Below are positions 27,616 to 36,853 of a stretch of DNA of 64,000 nt, piece after piece. A program made the position numbers and the translations under genes. The notes beneath the pieces are model-generated. The model ran no database searches. It saw only the letters and a list, made by a program, of their open reading frames with translations, and was not told the DNA's origin. This stretch comes from Ralstonia soli (lineage in GTDB: Bacteria; Pseudomonadota; Gammaproteobacteria; Burkholderiales; Burkholderiaceae). The stretch is taken from positions 496,001-560,000 of the forward strand of contig NZ_JAMXHT010000004.1 of NCBI RefSeq assembly GCF_023955655.1, read 5' to 3'. Each line of letters begins with the position of its first letter. Positions within the stretch are counted from its first letter, which is position 1.

Positions 27616-28875
27616 CTATCGGGCGATCGTCTCAAGCGCACTCAGCGAGACATCGCCTTCCTTGACCGATTTCTCGTTCAGCTTGTAGTCGCGGAAGAGA
27701 AAGATGGATGCGTGCTTGGCCTTGAAGTCGATGGTTTCGCCCTGAACAGAAGAGACGTAGCGAATGCCGTCTTGCGCCGCCGTCGGGCGCATGTGGAAGT
27801 TGAAGAACTTCCAGAACTCGCCCTTCTTGTCATACGCCTCGCCCATGTACAGGCGCGGGTAATTGACGTCCATGTAGACGATCTTCTTGCTGTAAGGATG
27901 CTCTGCCGGCGGTGTCGCCTCGATTACCCAGACTTCACGCGGCTGCCATTTCTGGACCGGATTCCAATACGGCGCTTCCTTCAGATCGACCGTCGGCCAC
28001 TCTTCCGGCGTGCCCTTCTTCGACGGGTTGTACCCAAGCTTGGCGTCGCTGCTGGCCAAAATCCACCGGCGTCCGATGAGTTTGATCTGGCGATACCACG
28101 ACGGGCGTGCGTTCCAGATGTAGATATCGTCATTGAGTTGATCGAGGCCGCCAATGGGGTCCATCCAGGCGCCCCCCGAGAGGCGTCGGGTCCGGCGGGC
28201 CGATCGGATATACGCCCAACTATCTTCCAGCTTGCCGTTGTCATAGCGAACCGTGAAGGTTCCCAAGCCCCGAATGTCCTCCGGCGCAGTGGCAACGAAC
28301 AACGTCTTGGTCAGGGTGGTGCCATCGCCCACTACCGGCGCATCCCCACCCAGGCGCCCCTTTAGGTAGTAGCGCATGAAGAGCCAGTCTTGCGTTTGCT
28401 CCAGCCCCTTCTCGCCGCTGATCAGAAGATAGGTCGCCTTGTTATTGGCCACATCACCCTCGGGCGAGGCGTAGTAGAAGTTCCAGATCAACTTCTCGCC
28501 GGCGTCGGGGTCGCTCGCTGCTACGTTAGGAAACGGCACGCCGGCAACCCAGCCCGTCACCTCGCGCGTCTTGGCGTCGTACTTCACCTGGCTCGCATAT
28601 TTCTTGGTCGACTCGATGTATCGCGAATCAAGCGGAACCGGCTTCGCGTGACTGAGCGGCAGCTTGAGATTCCAATTGCGAATCTGCCACTCCAGTTTTT
28701 CGGTCAACAGGCTGGCGATCGTATGCCCCTCGAACGTGTCGTTCTTGATCTTGTCGAGGTTGGCTTTTTCGACCACGGTGCCTTCCGGCAATTCGGCAGC
28801 GAACGTGGCAGAGGCTCCCAACACGCAGGCAAGCGCGAGCATGGCGGTGGGCATGGTTTTCAAACGAATCTTCAT
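27616..28875 (-). CDS. DUF1329 exported protein (LolA-like outer-membrane associated)
   Basis: A 419-residue DUF1329 protein with a Sec signal peptide (about residues 1-27, ending ASATFAAE). Family features include the N-terminal AELPEGTVVEKANLD and the C-terminal VDVNYPRLYMGEAYD-type region (here YMDVNYPRLYMGEAYDKKG). DUF1329 proteins are structurally related to lipoprotein carriers. They are nearly always next to DUF1302 and RND/MMPL genes in clusters for steroids, hydrocarbons or other hydrophobic compounds. Here the DUF1302 gene lies 26 bases upstream in the operon. It is likely part of an envelope uptake or export path for the operon's substrate; the mechanism is not established. Confidence 0.88.
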   Translation of the reverse strand: MKIRLKTMPTAMLALACVLGASATFAAELPEGTVVEKANLDKIKNDTFEGHTIASLLTEKLEWQIRNWNLKLPLSHAKPVPLDSRYIESTKKYASQVKYDAKTREVTGWVAGVPFPNVAASDPDAGEKLIWNFYYASPEGDVANNKATYLLISGEKGLEQTQDWLFMRYYLKGRLGGDAPVVGDGTTLTKTLFVATAPEDIRGLGTFTVRYDNGKLEDSWAYIRSARRTRRLSGGAWMDPIGGLDQLNDDIYIWNARPSWYRQIKLIGRRWILASSDAKLGYNPSKKGTPEEWPTVDLKEAPYWNPVQKWQPREVWVIEATPPAEHPYSKKIVYMDVNYPRLYMGEAYDKKGEFWKFFNFHMRPTAAQDGIRYVSSVQGETIDFKAKHASIFLFRDYKLNEKSVKEGDVSLSALETIAR

Positions 28876-28901
28876 CAGAGGTCTCCTAATTCCGTTCTGG
28901 T

Positions 28902-30533
28902 TTAAAACTGATAGGTGGCGCGCACCATGAACTGGCTGTTGTGGGTGAAGTCAGCCAGGCCGTGGGCCGCCATCTCCACCTGGCCAGGTTTCTTGCTGTG
29001 TTTCGGGAAGAAGACGTCGGCTTCTGCGAGCAAACGCCAGTGGTTACCGAACTGATACGAAATACTTGGAATGACGAAAGCATCGCCATTGCTGGCATCC
29101 ATACCGACGGCCAACCCGGGGTTGAGCCGGCTGTTCATGTAGTTGAGCTGGATGAATGCGGTGACCAGCGTGGTGTGCTCGCGCAGCGGTGCCCCAAAGC
29201 CCGCTTGTTCGACGATGTCGTCGGATCGCTTGAAGCCTGGCAGCCACGTGTCGAACACCTGCAACGAGAAGAACGAGGCTTGATTGGTGCCAAGCAGCTC
29301 CATGAGGCGGAGCTGCTTGTCGAAGCGCAAGGTGGTCAGCACTGCATCCTTGCGAATGAGGCCACCAAAGCCAGGGAGCGCGCCATTCAGGAAGTTGGTA
29401 CCGACGTTGTAGGCAACGTTACGCTGATAGGCGATCTCGCCCGTCACCACTGCATCCAGTTGAGGAATCTGTCCGCTCACGCTGACGTCGTACACATCCA
29501 TCTTGGGAAAGAAGAAATCACCCAGCGCTCCGGTCGGCCGTTTCTGATATGGCGCAAAGGCGGAGTTGACGACAGGATCTGGTTTGTACGTCTTCAGGTA
29601 CGAGATCGCATAGTTGACGGGCCCGGCAATGCCCGTCCATCGCACACCGCCCGTGGGCGTATGGGTGTCGCCGGCGGGGTGCCGATAGTCGTAGGTGAGG
29701 AAGCCAGGCGCAAGGAAATCCACGCCCTTGAATGGTTGAGCAGCCCAGCGGCCACCATACAGGTCATAGCTGTTGCCAATATCTCGCTCCCGGTCGATGC
29801 CTGGTCGGAGCACCAACTGCAGCGCGCCATTGGCTTCAGGCACGTCCAATTTGGTATTGATCAACCACAGCGGCTTGCGCAGTTCATCGTTGTCGCTCTC
29901 AAGGAACGAGCGCCAACGGTAATCGAACCCTTGAATCAGATCCGTCGGGTGGAAGAAGTCCGTCTCGCCCCAGACGATCTGCTGCTTGCCGAGGCGAACG
30001 TGCAACCGATCGGTCGGGTCTGCGTCCACATAGAATTCGCGAAGCTCGGCTTGCTTGTACTGGCCCAGTAAATTGCTGCCGGGTCCCCCCGGTGAGTTGC
30101 TACGGTTGGCCTCTTCGAGATTGCGTTGGTATGAGGTGTTGACTTCCTGGTCAGCACGCCCGATGGCCTTCCACTTCAAGGGGCCTGTCGTCGCATCTGC
30201 GTTGAGCGATAGCGAACCACGCAGCATCTGAAGCGAACCTGCACTGCTTTGAGGAATCTCGGGATGGTTCTGCAGGTTCCATGATGCCCAGGTACGCACA
30301 TACCCCCCCAGATGGAAGCTGTTCTCGCTACCCGGGGTCAGCCCCCCTCCAGCATCACCTGACGACGTTTGGCTCGCCGAAGCCTCAGCCGACGCGGGCG
30401 CGAGTTTGCCCACCTCCGCTTCGGCTGCATAAATCTGCCCGCAACCGATCCCCAGACCGACCAGGATTGCGGGAATCTGCTTCAGAACCGGCCGCGTCAA
30501 CCGCTTGCGGCTCGCATAAACGCCATGTTTCAT
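28902..30533 (-). CDS. DUF1302 outer-membrane beta-barrel-like protein
   Basis: A 543-residue DUF1302 protein. The ATG at 30533 (MKHGVYASRKRLTRP) follows GGAGGAGACC and is chosen over 30572. A signal peptide lies at about residues 18-36 (AILVGLGIGCGQIYAAEAE). The body has alternating amphipathic strands (LKWKAIGRADQEVNTSYQRN, VRLGKQQIVWGETDFFHPTD) and ends with FMVRATYQF, an aromatic C-terminus typical of outer-membrane barrels. DUF1302 proteins pair with DUF1329 proteins in hydrophobic-substrate clusters. It probably forms a channel or receptor in the outer membrane. Confidence 0.87.
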   Translation of the reverse strand: MKHGVYASRKRLTRPVLKQIPAILVGLGIGCGQIYAAEAEVGKLAPASAEASASQTSSGDAGGGLTPGSENSFHLGGYVRTWASWNLQNHPEIPQSSAGSLQMLRGSLSLNADATTGPLKWKAIGRADQEVNTSYQRNLEEANRSNSPGGPGSNLLGQYKQAELREFYVDADPTDRLHVRLGKQQIVWGETDFFHPTDLIQGFDYRWRSFLESDNDELRKPLWLINTKLDVPEANGALQLVLRPGIDRERDIGNSYDLYGGRWAAQPFKGVDFLAPGFLTYDYRHPAGDTHTPTGGVRWTGIAGPVNYAISYLKTYKPDPVVNSAFAPYQKRPTGALGDFFFPKMDVYDVSVSGQIPQLDAVVTGEIAYQRNVAYNVGTNFLNGALPGFGGLIRKDAVLTTLRFDKQLRLMELLGTNQASFFSLQVFDTWLPGFKRSDDIVEQAGFGAPLREHTTLVTAFIQLNYMNSRLNPGLAVGMDASNGDAFVIPSISYQFGNHWRLLAEADVFFPKHSKKPGQVEMAAHGLADFTHNSQFMVRATYQF

Positions 30534-30611
30534 AAGGTCTCCTCCGTTAATTGATTTTTTCTTTGTATCCATCAGGCCGAGTGGTTCACGCCGGCGAATT
30601 CCCGAGCAAAT

Positions 30612-33005
30612 TCACGCCGGGTTTTCTGCGGGCACTTCGGCGGTAGGGGCTCGCTGTGCCGCCGAGAACGCATCTCCCACGATGAAGCGGGGCCGGAACA
30701 CGTACACCATCGCGGGCATGAGAAAGAGCGCGCTGAGGGCGGAAATGCAGAGCCATATGGCCATGAGAATGCCCATATCGGCCTGGAATCGAAGCGACGA
30801 GGTACACCAGAGCACAACGCTGACGGTCAGGGTGGAAGCCGTGATCAGAACGCCCTTGCCGGCAGTCCCGAGCGAGGTCACGATGGCTTGAACCAGATCG
30901 TCGTGGTGTTCAAGTTCTTCTCGAATCCCGTCGACGATGTAGAAGGCGTAGTCCACCCCGAGCCCGATACCGAGTGCCGCCACGGGAAGCGTGCTCAGAT
31001 TCATGCCGATGCCTTTCCAAGCCATGTAGCTGAACGTCACGGTGTTGGACAGCGCGACCGGCACCATGAAGAACAGTCCTGCCATGGCAGAGCGATACGC
31101 CACTGCGCAGCAGACGATCAGCACCAGCAACGCCAGCGCAATACTTTCGATCTGGCCCGAGAGAATGACCTCGTTGACAGCGGCCAGCACGCCGATCAGA
31201 CCACCGGCCAGTTCGTAATGCGCGTTCGCAAGAGGATGGTCGGCAATGAAGGTTTTCAGGCGCTCAATCGCGGTACGGATGCTCTCACCGCGGTGGTCGC
31301 GAAAGAAGAACGTCACGGAGGCATTGCGAGCCTGGGCGTCGAGGAATCTCGTCATGTCGCCCGGGTCGGATCCCGAAGCCAGCATGTACATCAATTCGCC
31401 GTTTTCCTGCGCGGTGCGGCCAATATCTTGATAACGCGGATTACCTTCGCGCAGCACACGCTTGACCGCGGGTATCACGTCGGCCAACGACAGGCTGCCG
31501 CCAATTTCCGGTTGTGCCGCCATATAGCGCTGCATCGCGCTCATCGTGCGCAGCACCGCGGGGTCCTTGATGGCACCGGGCGTTTCGCCGGACACCACGG
31601 CGTACATGCGGTCGGCGCCTTGAAACTGGTGATTGATGGCAGCTGAATCGCGGTTGTACGTGGAGTTCTGCCAGAGGATCGGCGAACCCGGCTCCGCATC
31701 GCCGACATTCAACTTGAATGCGTAAATGCCTGAGACGACAAACATGAGCGCCGCGCAGCTCAACACCGCGTAGCGTGCGCGAGACGTGACGATGCGCACG
31801 GCAAACGCCAGGATGCGGCGTAGAACAGGCGATACGTCGAATCGATGGGCGTGACCTTGCGGACGGCGAATCCACGAGAGCAAAACCGGCGTCATCACGC
31901 AGGCGCTCAACGCGATGGTCATGACCCAAACCGACCCGATGATTGACACCTTGTGCATCAGCGGAATCGGCGTGAGCACCACCACGATCATGCAACCTGC
32001 ATCAGCCACGACACCGAGCATGCCTGGCTTGAATAGCTGCAGCATGGCGGCCCGGGCCGCTGCCGCGGTGGTCGGTGCACCGCTTTCCAATTCGTCATCG
32101 AAGCGCGATACCAACTGCACCGAATGCGAGATCGCACGTGCCGTGATCAGGAATGCGATCACGATGACCAACGGGTCGAGATTGAAGCCGATCAGGCTGG
32201 CTGTGCCCAGTGCCCAGATGGCGCTTGTCAAACCGGCCAGTAGCGGGAGCACCGTGCCGCGCCAGGTCCGCGCCGCGATGAAGAGCAGCGCCACCAGACA
32301 CGCGACCGTCACCAGAAAGATATGAAGCGTCTCCGGCAGATAGTGATTGACCCAGCCGTAGAGAATCGGCTCGCCCGCCACACGCACCACGACGCCGTCA
32401 CCGCGATTCGCGTCAGCGATCTTCATGATCTGCGGGAATATCTTGCGATAGTCCGCTGCCCCTTCGTAGAAATCGACTGTGATGAGCGTCGCTTTCAGAT
32501 CATGCGAAACATAGGCGCCGTAGACCAGCGGATTATTGAGCACCGCCTCTCGCAACTGAGTGAGGCCTGCCGGTGTTTCAGGCACGTCCGGCCACATGAT
32601 CGGGCGCATGTCGATGGCATCGGTGGATCCTCGGATCTCCTTGAGCTTCTTCGAGGCCAGCGAAACAATCTGAAACTGATTGACACCATCCACCTGCTGC
32701 AGCGCCGTGGTGATCGCCTTCACCTTGCCAAGCAGCACGGGGTTGAAGACATCGCCATGCTCGGCTTCGAGCATGATGCTCACCATGTTGGAGCTGCCGA
32801 ACGCCTGTCGGAATTCGTTATGAACCTTGATGTACGCGTGTCCTTGCGGCAACAAGTCTTCAAATACCGTCTTGATATTCACACGCGCCGCAAAGGCAGC
32901 CATCACCAGCGTGAGCACGCTGAACGCAGCCACCACATACTTGCGGCGGCGTATGCACAGCTCGACAAAACGCTCGAGCTGATTCGAAATCATGTTCTCC
33001 ACCAT
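30612..33005 (-). CDS. RND/MMPL-family transporter
   Basis: A 797-residue transporter of the RND superfamily (MMPL/HpnN-type). A first helix lies near residue 26 (KYVVAAFSVLTLVMAAFAAR), a periplasmic loop at about 50-225, five helices at about 230-370, then a second half with the same pattern. The core motif is GIGLGVDYAFYIVDGIREEL near the last helices. The start at 33005 (MVENMISNQL) follows AGGAGACG. In the operon it lies between the YCF48-like and DUF1302 genes, the usual order for this envelope module. Single-gene RND proteins of this type move lipids or hydrophobic molecules; direction here is unknown. Confidence 0.88.
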   Translation of the reverse strand: MVENMISNQLERFVELCIRRRKYVVAAFSVLTLVMAAFAARVNIKTVFEDLLPQGHAYIKVHNEFRQAFGSSNMVSIMLEAEHGDVFNPVLLGKVKAITTALQQVDGVNQFQIVSLASKKLKEIRGSTDAIDMRPIMWPDVPETPAGLTQLREAVLNNPLVYGAYVSHDLKATLITVDFYEGAADYRKIFPQIMKIADANRGDGVVVRVAGEPILYGWVNHYLPETLHIFLVTVACLVALLFIAARTWRGTVLPLLAGLTSAIWALGTASLIGFNLDPLVIVIAFLITARAISHSVQLVSRFDDELESGAPTTAAAARAAMLQLFKPGMLGVVADAGCMIVVVLTPIPLMHKVSIIGSVWVMTIALSACVMTPVLLSWIRRPQGHAHRFDVSPVLRRILAFAVRIVTSRARYAVLSCAALMFVVSGIYAFKLNVGDAEPGSPILWQNSTYNRDSAAINHQFQGADRMYAVVSGETPGAIKDPAVLRTMSAMQRYMAAQPEIGGSLSLADVIPAVKRVLREGNPRYQDIGRTAQENGELMYMLASGSDPGDMTRFLDAQARNASVTFFFRDHRGESIRTAIERLKTFIADHPLANAHYELAGGLIGVLAAVNEVILSGQIESIALALLVLIVCCAVAYRSAMAGLFFMVPVALSNTVTFSYMAWKGIGMNLSTLPVAALGIGLGVDYAFYIVDGIREELEHHDDLVQAIVTSLGTAGKGVLITASTLTVSVVLWCTSSLRFQADMGILMAIWLCISALSALFLMPAMVYVFRPRFIVGDAFSAAQRAPTAEVPAENPA

Positions 33006-33036
33006 CGTCTCCTGCTGATTGGACGAATGACGCGCC

Positions 33037-34002
33037 CTACAGCGCATGCTTTTCTGTCACCAGCGGCTGTGTGCCACTGAAGTAGTAGTGCTCGGCGCCC
33101 GCAGCGACCTTGGTATGCCAGTCGCGGTCCGCGGTAGCACCGCGTGTCTGACGCCACAGATGCCCGTCGATGTCACCGACCAGCACCACGCCTTTGTCGC
33201 CGACCGTGAGCCAGCGTTGGCCGTCCCAGATCACGTCGAACAAGTGCTCGGGGGTGACCTGCGTCTCCAAATGCCAGCGCTGTCCGCCATCGTTCGTCGT
33301 CAGCACCGTGCCTCCGAGGCCAACCGCCACGCCGTTGCGCTCATCGCGAAAAGCAACGGCCATCAGGCTCACCTTGATCGGGCTGGTCTGTGCAACCCAG
33401 CTCGCACCACCATCAACCGACTTCTCGATCCGTCCGAATTCCCCGACGCGCCACCCTTGCTGGTCGAGGACAGCAATGTCGTTCCAGGAGACGTCTTCAT
33501 CGGTGCCAACCCGCACCCAAGTCGCCCCATAGTCGGACGAGCGCAACGCGAGTCCCCCCTCCCCGACTGCCCACGCCGCTCCGCCCGACACTGTCTTGAC
33601 GCGTACAAGCTTGTTGGCAATGCCCGAGTGCGGCACGTTGATTTCTCGCCAAGTGGCACCGCCATCCTGCGTTGCGACGACGACCCCTTGATCGCCCACG
33701 GCAACGGCGCGCTGGGCATCCCACGCAGCAACGTCTTGGAGGTTTTCCAATACGTGCGAGGCCTGACTACGCCAAGTGTGCGCAGCATCGTCACTGCGCA
33801 TCACCCTGCCGTGAGCACCAACGAGCCACACGGTGTGCTCGGGCGCCGTGGTGATACCGTAGAACCTGTCATCGCGCTCGAACAACGGTGGCGGCAAATG
33901 CCCCCCAAATGGTTTGGGCTTGATGAACAGGCCGGCGTAGAGCAATCCGGAAATGACAATGAGCGGCAATCCGGAAATGAAGATGTTGAAAATTCGCTTC
34001 AT
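33037..34002 (-). CDS. YCF48/BNR-repeat exported protein
   Basis: A 321-residue protein with an N-terminal membrane anchor or signal (MKRIFNIFISGLPLIVISGL). It has repeated beta-propeller blades: WLVGAHGRVMRSDDAAHTWR, VVVATQDGGATWREI, LALRSSDYGATWVRVG, RIEKSVDGGASWVAQ, VLTTNDGGQRWHLE. These D-G-G/A-x-x-W units are the YCF48/sialidase Asp-box type. Such proteins accompany RND/MMPL plus DUF1302/1329 genes in many proteobacteria and may help assemble the envelope complex. The start at 34002 follows AAGGATTACGC. The stop is 31 bases from the RND start. Confidence 0.85.
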   Translation of the reverse strand: MKRIFNIFISGLPLIVISGLLYAGLFIKPKPFGGHLPPPLFERDDRFYGITTAPEHTVWLVGAHGRVMRSDDAAHTWRSQASHVLENLQDVAAWDAQRAVAVGDQGVVVATQDGGATWREINVPHSGIANKLVRVKTVSGGAAWAVGEGGLALRSSDYGATWVRVGTDEDVSWNDIAVLDQQGWRVGEFGRIEKSVDGGASWVAQTSPIKVSLMAVAFRDERNGVAVGLGGTVLTTNDGGQRWHLETQVTPEHLFDVIWDGQRWLTVGDKGVVLVGDIDGHLWRQTRGATADRDWHTKVAAGAEHYYFSGTQPLVTEKHAL

Positions 34003-34093
34003 GCGTAATCCTTCAGCGCGCACGAAAGCCGGGGAGGCCGGAGCTATCCGGCTTCCTCCACACGGTTGCGTCGCAGGAAAAGAGGGGCGGTGA

Positions 34094-35038
34094 CTAGGCC
34101 GCGTCCGCCTCGGTATTCAGGATGAAATAGGGAGGCACATCCGGCCCCCAGAGGTAGAGCGAGTCCTCCGGGGGGTGGTCCCCCGCCGGCCAGTTCGCGC
34201 CTGGCGGCACGAAGTCGATATCAGCCGAGTATTCGGCGAAAGAGCCCCAAGGGTCGCGCACATAGTAGAAGTAGTTGGAGCCAAGCACATGGCGCCCGGT
34301 ACCCCACCCTTCCGTATAGCCGGCCTTGCACATCTGGGCAGCACCAAGCCCGACCTCGTCGACCCCAGCCACGTCCCAAGCACTGTGATGCCAACCCTTG
34401 GCATCGCTGGCAGCAAAGGCGATGAGATGGTGGTCGCTGCCGTGGCGCGCGTGCATGAAGGCCACCAAGTCGCGTGAGCGGTCCGACAAACGCAGACCGA
34501 GCACATCGCAATAAAAGACGATGGAACGGTTGATGTCCGAGCTGAACATCAACACGTGGGACAGTCTGCGCGGGGTCACGGTTTTTGCGTCACGATGTCC
34601 GTGCACGCTGCGCTGGCCCGCCCGGGGGGGCGAATCCACGCGAGGTGCAAGAGCGCTTAGCGTGGTCTTTGGGCCGATCCTTATCTGGATCAGGTTGCCA
34701 TCGGGGTCGACAAACCAGTGCCCCTCCCCGCTAACGTAGGCCTCTGCCGGCGCCGGCCGTGCGTCGTTGGCCCGAACCTGCGCCACCAGCGTGTCGAACT
34801 CATCTGCGTAGCAGTTCAGGCTCAGATAGGCCAGCCGCTTCCGCGGCCCCTCGTAGATGCGCGCCCAGATATGGGGATTACCGAAAGTCCGCAGCTCGAG
34901 TTGCCCGCCTCGATGCTCCACATTGAGACCGAAGCTCGTGAAGAAATTGCTCGCTTGTCCAAGGGACGGCACTTCGAGTGCGAAATGGTCGATCGAATGA
35001 ACGCCATAGCGCGATTCACCAGGTTGATTCCAGGACAT
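34094..35038 (-). CDS. VOC-family ring-cleavage dioxygenase (type I extradiol-like)
   Basis: A 314-residue two-module VOC protein. The N-terminal module starts VHSIDHFALEVPSLGQASNF. The C-terminal module carries the three expected iron ligands: His in RRLSHVLMFS (about 160), His in KGWHHSAWDVAG (about 219-220) and Glu in SFAEYSADIDF (about 276). This is the pattern of 2,3-dihydroxybiphenyl/catechol 2,3-dioxygenases. It follows the flavin hydroxylase gene by 21 bases and precedes the envelope genes. The probable role is meta-cleavage of the hydroxylated aromatic made by the hydroxylase; the exact substrate is unknown. Confidence 0.82.
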   Translation of the reverse strand: MSWNQPGESRYGVHSIDHFALEVPSLGQASNFFTSFGLNVEHRGGQLELRTFGNPHIWARIYEGPRKRLAYLSLNCYADEFDTLVAQVRANDARPAPAEAYVSGEGHWFVDPDGNLIQIRIGPKTTLSALAPRVDSPPRAGQRSVHGHRDAKTVTPRRLSHVLMFSSDINRSIVFYCDVLGLRLSDRSRDLVAFMHARHGSDHHLIAFAASDAKGWHHSAWDVAGVDEVGLGAAQMCKAGYTEGWGTGRHVLGSNYFYYVRDPWGSFAEYSADIDFVPPGANWPAGDHPPEDSLYLWGPDVPPYFILNTEADAA

Positions 35039-35059
35039 AGGGTTCTCCTTCGTCGCGAC

Positions 35060-36817
35060 TCACGCCGGCAGCGCAAGCACCTGCCGCATGACTTGCTCAA
35101 GGCAATCGACCGGCTCTCCGTGGGTGCCGAGCTCGTTCTCGCGCCATGCGACATGACGATCGGGGCGAACCAGCAGGCATCCGCTGTCGCTGATACCGGA
35201 CAGCTTGTGCCAGCGGCCATAGACATCCTGGGCGTCGCACTTCGGACCACCAATCGACACGACGTCGATATCCACTCCAACCTTCTCGGCAACCCGGCTT
35301 GCCGCGTCACGCCAGGCGGAACCGCCCACGCCTGTGAGCAATGTGAACCGCCCGCGGCCAACCAGGTCGAGCGTCGAGAGCTTTTGCTGGCCGCGTTGCA
35401 ACCACGCATGAGGCAAGCTCGCGCCAGGATAGGTCGTTGCTTGGTAGTACAGTTCCGGGTCGCGCTCGGGCGCCGGACGCGGCATCTCGTCACGCACGAT
35501 CGCATTCGATCTGTAGACTTGCCCCAACTCCACGCCATGGCAGTTGAACTGGTAGTTCTGCAGGTCCACCGCCTCGCTCAACACTTTGCGGCGCTCGCGC
35601 CCATGTGCGCTGTCGCTGAACAAATCGTCGACGTTAGCCCAGCCTGCGGCCTCGTCCTGCCCAGGCGCAAAACCCAACGCATCGGAAATCGGCAGCATGT
35701 CGCGCACAGACTTCATCGCCCGGGCCACCACTTGCTCACCGACAGGCTGCCGCTCCTGCGTATAGGTATCGAGTAGCGCTACACCCGCCTTCCCCTTGAC
35801 GACCAGCGCAAGCTTCCACGCCAGGTTGAAGGCATCTTGAACGCAGGTGTTTGTTCCCAGACCGTTCGCCGGTGGATGGCGATGAGCAGCGTTGCCAGCG
35901 ATGAGCACGCGCCCCTTGTTCATGTTCTTGGCCACCACCTGATTGATGGTCCATTTCGATACGGCCTTGATCTTGACCGGTATGTCAGGGTCGCCAATGG
36001 TGGCGCGCGCGCGTTCGGCGACAGCCGCTTCGCTCAGGTCAGGCTCCCCTTGGGATGGGTCGTACATGAACAGCAGCACCCATTCATTCCACGGACGCAC
36101 GCTGATCCACGTGCCACTGCCAACCCAATAGTTGTTGCCAGGTTGCGTCATCCAATACAGCACGCCAGGACGATGTGCTGTGTACTTGCTCAGGTCCGCT
36201 TCCAGCCAGACATTGACGGCCGCGCCGAGACCCATTTGGCCTTCGGTCGGGAAGCCGATCTCCTTGACGACCACACTGTTGTCGCCGTCCCCACCGATTG
36301 CATAGTCCGATACAACCTCGAGTTCCTCTCCGGTGATACGGTCCCGGCAAACTGAGTACACGGCATCGGCGTCCTGCCGCATCGAGATCAGCTCGGTGTT
36401 GAAGAGGAACTTGCCGCCGCGCTCACGTGCGACGTCGAGCAAGATGGGCTCCATCAAGTGCTGCGGAATATTGCACATGCCGCAAGGGCTGGCCAGGTCG
36501 TAGTCGACCTTCCGTTCGGGCCCGGTCCCCCACGTCTGCAGGCGAGCAATCTCGGTCCCGGCAAAGCTGGTGGCCCAGACATTGTTGCTCATGAATTGGG
36601 ACGGTGTGGCGGCCTGCAGCACGCGGTCCTCAATACCGAGATCGCGGAACACCTCCATGGTGCGCTGGTTCGTAATGTGGGCGCGCGGGGAATTTGCTGT
36701 TCCGGGATAACGGGTGATCGTCAAGGTCTCAATGCCTTGAGTGGCCAGCAGGCAGGTGGCCGCCAGCCCGGTCGGGCCCGCACCGACAATAAACACAGGC
36801 ACTCGAATCTGTCGCAT
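35060..36817 (-). CDS. FAD-dependent aromatic hydroxylase (TfdB/PheA-like group A monooxygenase)
   Basis: A 585-residue flavin hydroxylase. FAD-binding GxGxxG is VFIVGAGPTGLAATCLLATQ (about residue 8). The second FAD motif is VLIAGNAAHRHPPANGLGTN, where the usual Asp of G-D is Asn, a variant I associate with the TfdB-like branch. The DG-type middle motif is AIGGDGDNSVV. A C-terminal thioredoxin-like domain follows. The start at 36817 follows GGAGGAGAC. The enzyme uses NAD(P)H and O2 to add a hydroxyl group to a phenolic ring. With the VOC dioxygenase and FAH-type hydrolase it makes a hydroxylation, meta-cleavage and hydrolysis series. Confidence 0.88.
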   Translation of the reverse strand: MRQIRVPVFIVGAGPTGLAATCLLATQGIETLTITRYPGTANSPRAHITNQRTMEVFRDLGIEDRVLQAATPSQFMSNNVWATSFAGTEIARLQTWGTGPERKVDYDLASPCGMCNIPQHLMEPILLDVARERGGKFLFNTELISMRQDADAVYSVCRDRITGEELEVVSDYAIGGDGDNSVVVKEIGFPTEGQMGLGAAVNVWLEADLSKYTAHRPGVLYWMTQPGNNYWVGSGTWISVRPWNEWVLLFMYDPSQGEPDLSEAAVAERARATIGDPDIPVKIKAVSKWTINQVVAKNMNKGRVLIAGNAAHRHPPANGLGTNTCVQDAFNLAWKLALVVKGKAGVALLDTYTQERQPVGEQVVARAMKSVRDMLPISDALGFAPGQDEAAGWANVDDLFSDSAHGRERRKVLSEAVDLQNYQFNCHGVELGQVYRSNAIVRDEMPRPAPERDPELYYQATTYPGASLPHAWLQRGQQKLSTLDLVGRGRFTLLTGVGGSAWRDAASRVAEKVGVDIDVVSIGGPKCDAQDVYGRWHKLSGISDSGCLLVRPDRHVAWRENELGTHGEPVDCLEQVMRQVLALPA

Positions 36818-36853
36818 GTCTCCTCCAACTATCTTTTTCAATCTGTGCCTGCG

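Noticed and set aside
28941-33080. Plus-strand open frames opposite the DUF1302 and RND genes
   Set aside because: No family resemblance, no ribosome-binding sites, antisense to clearly recognised genes.
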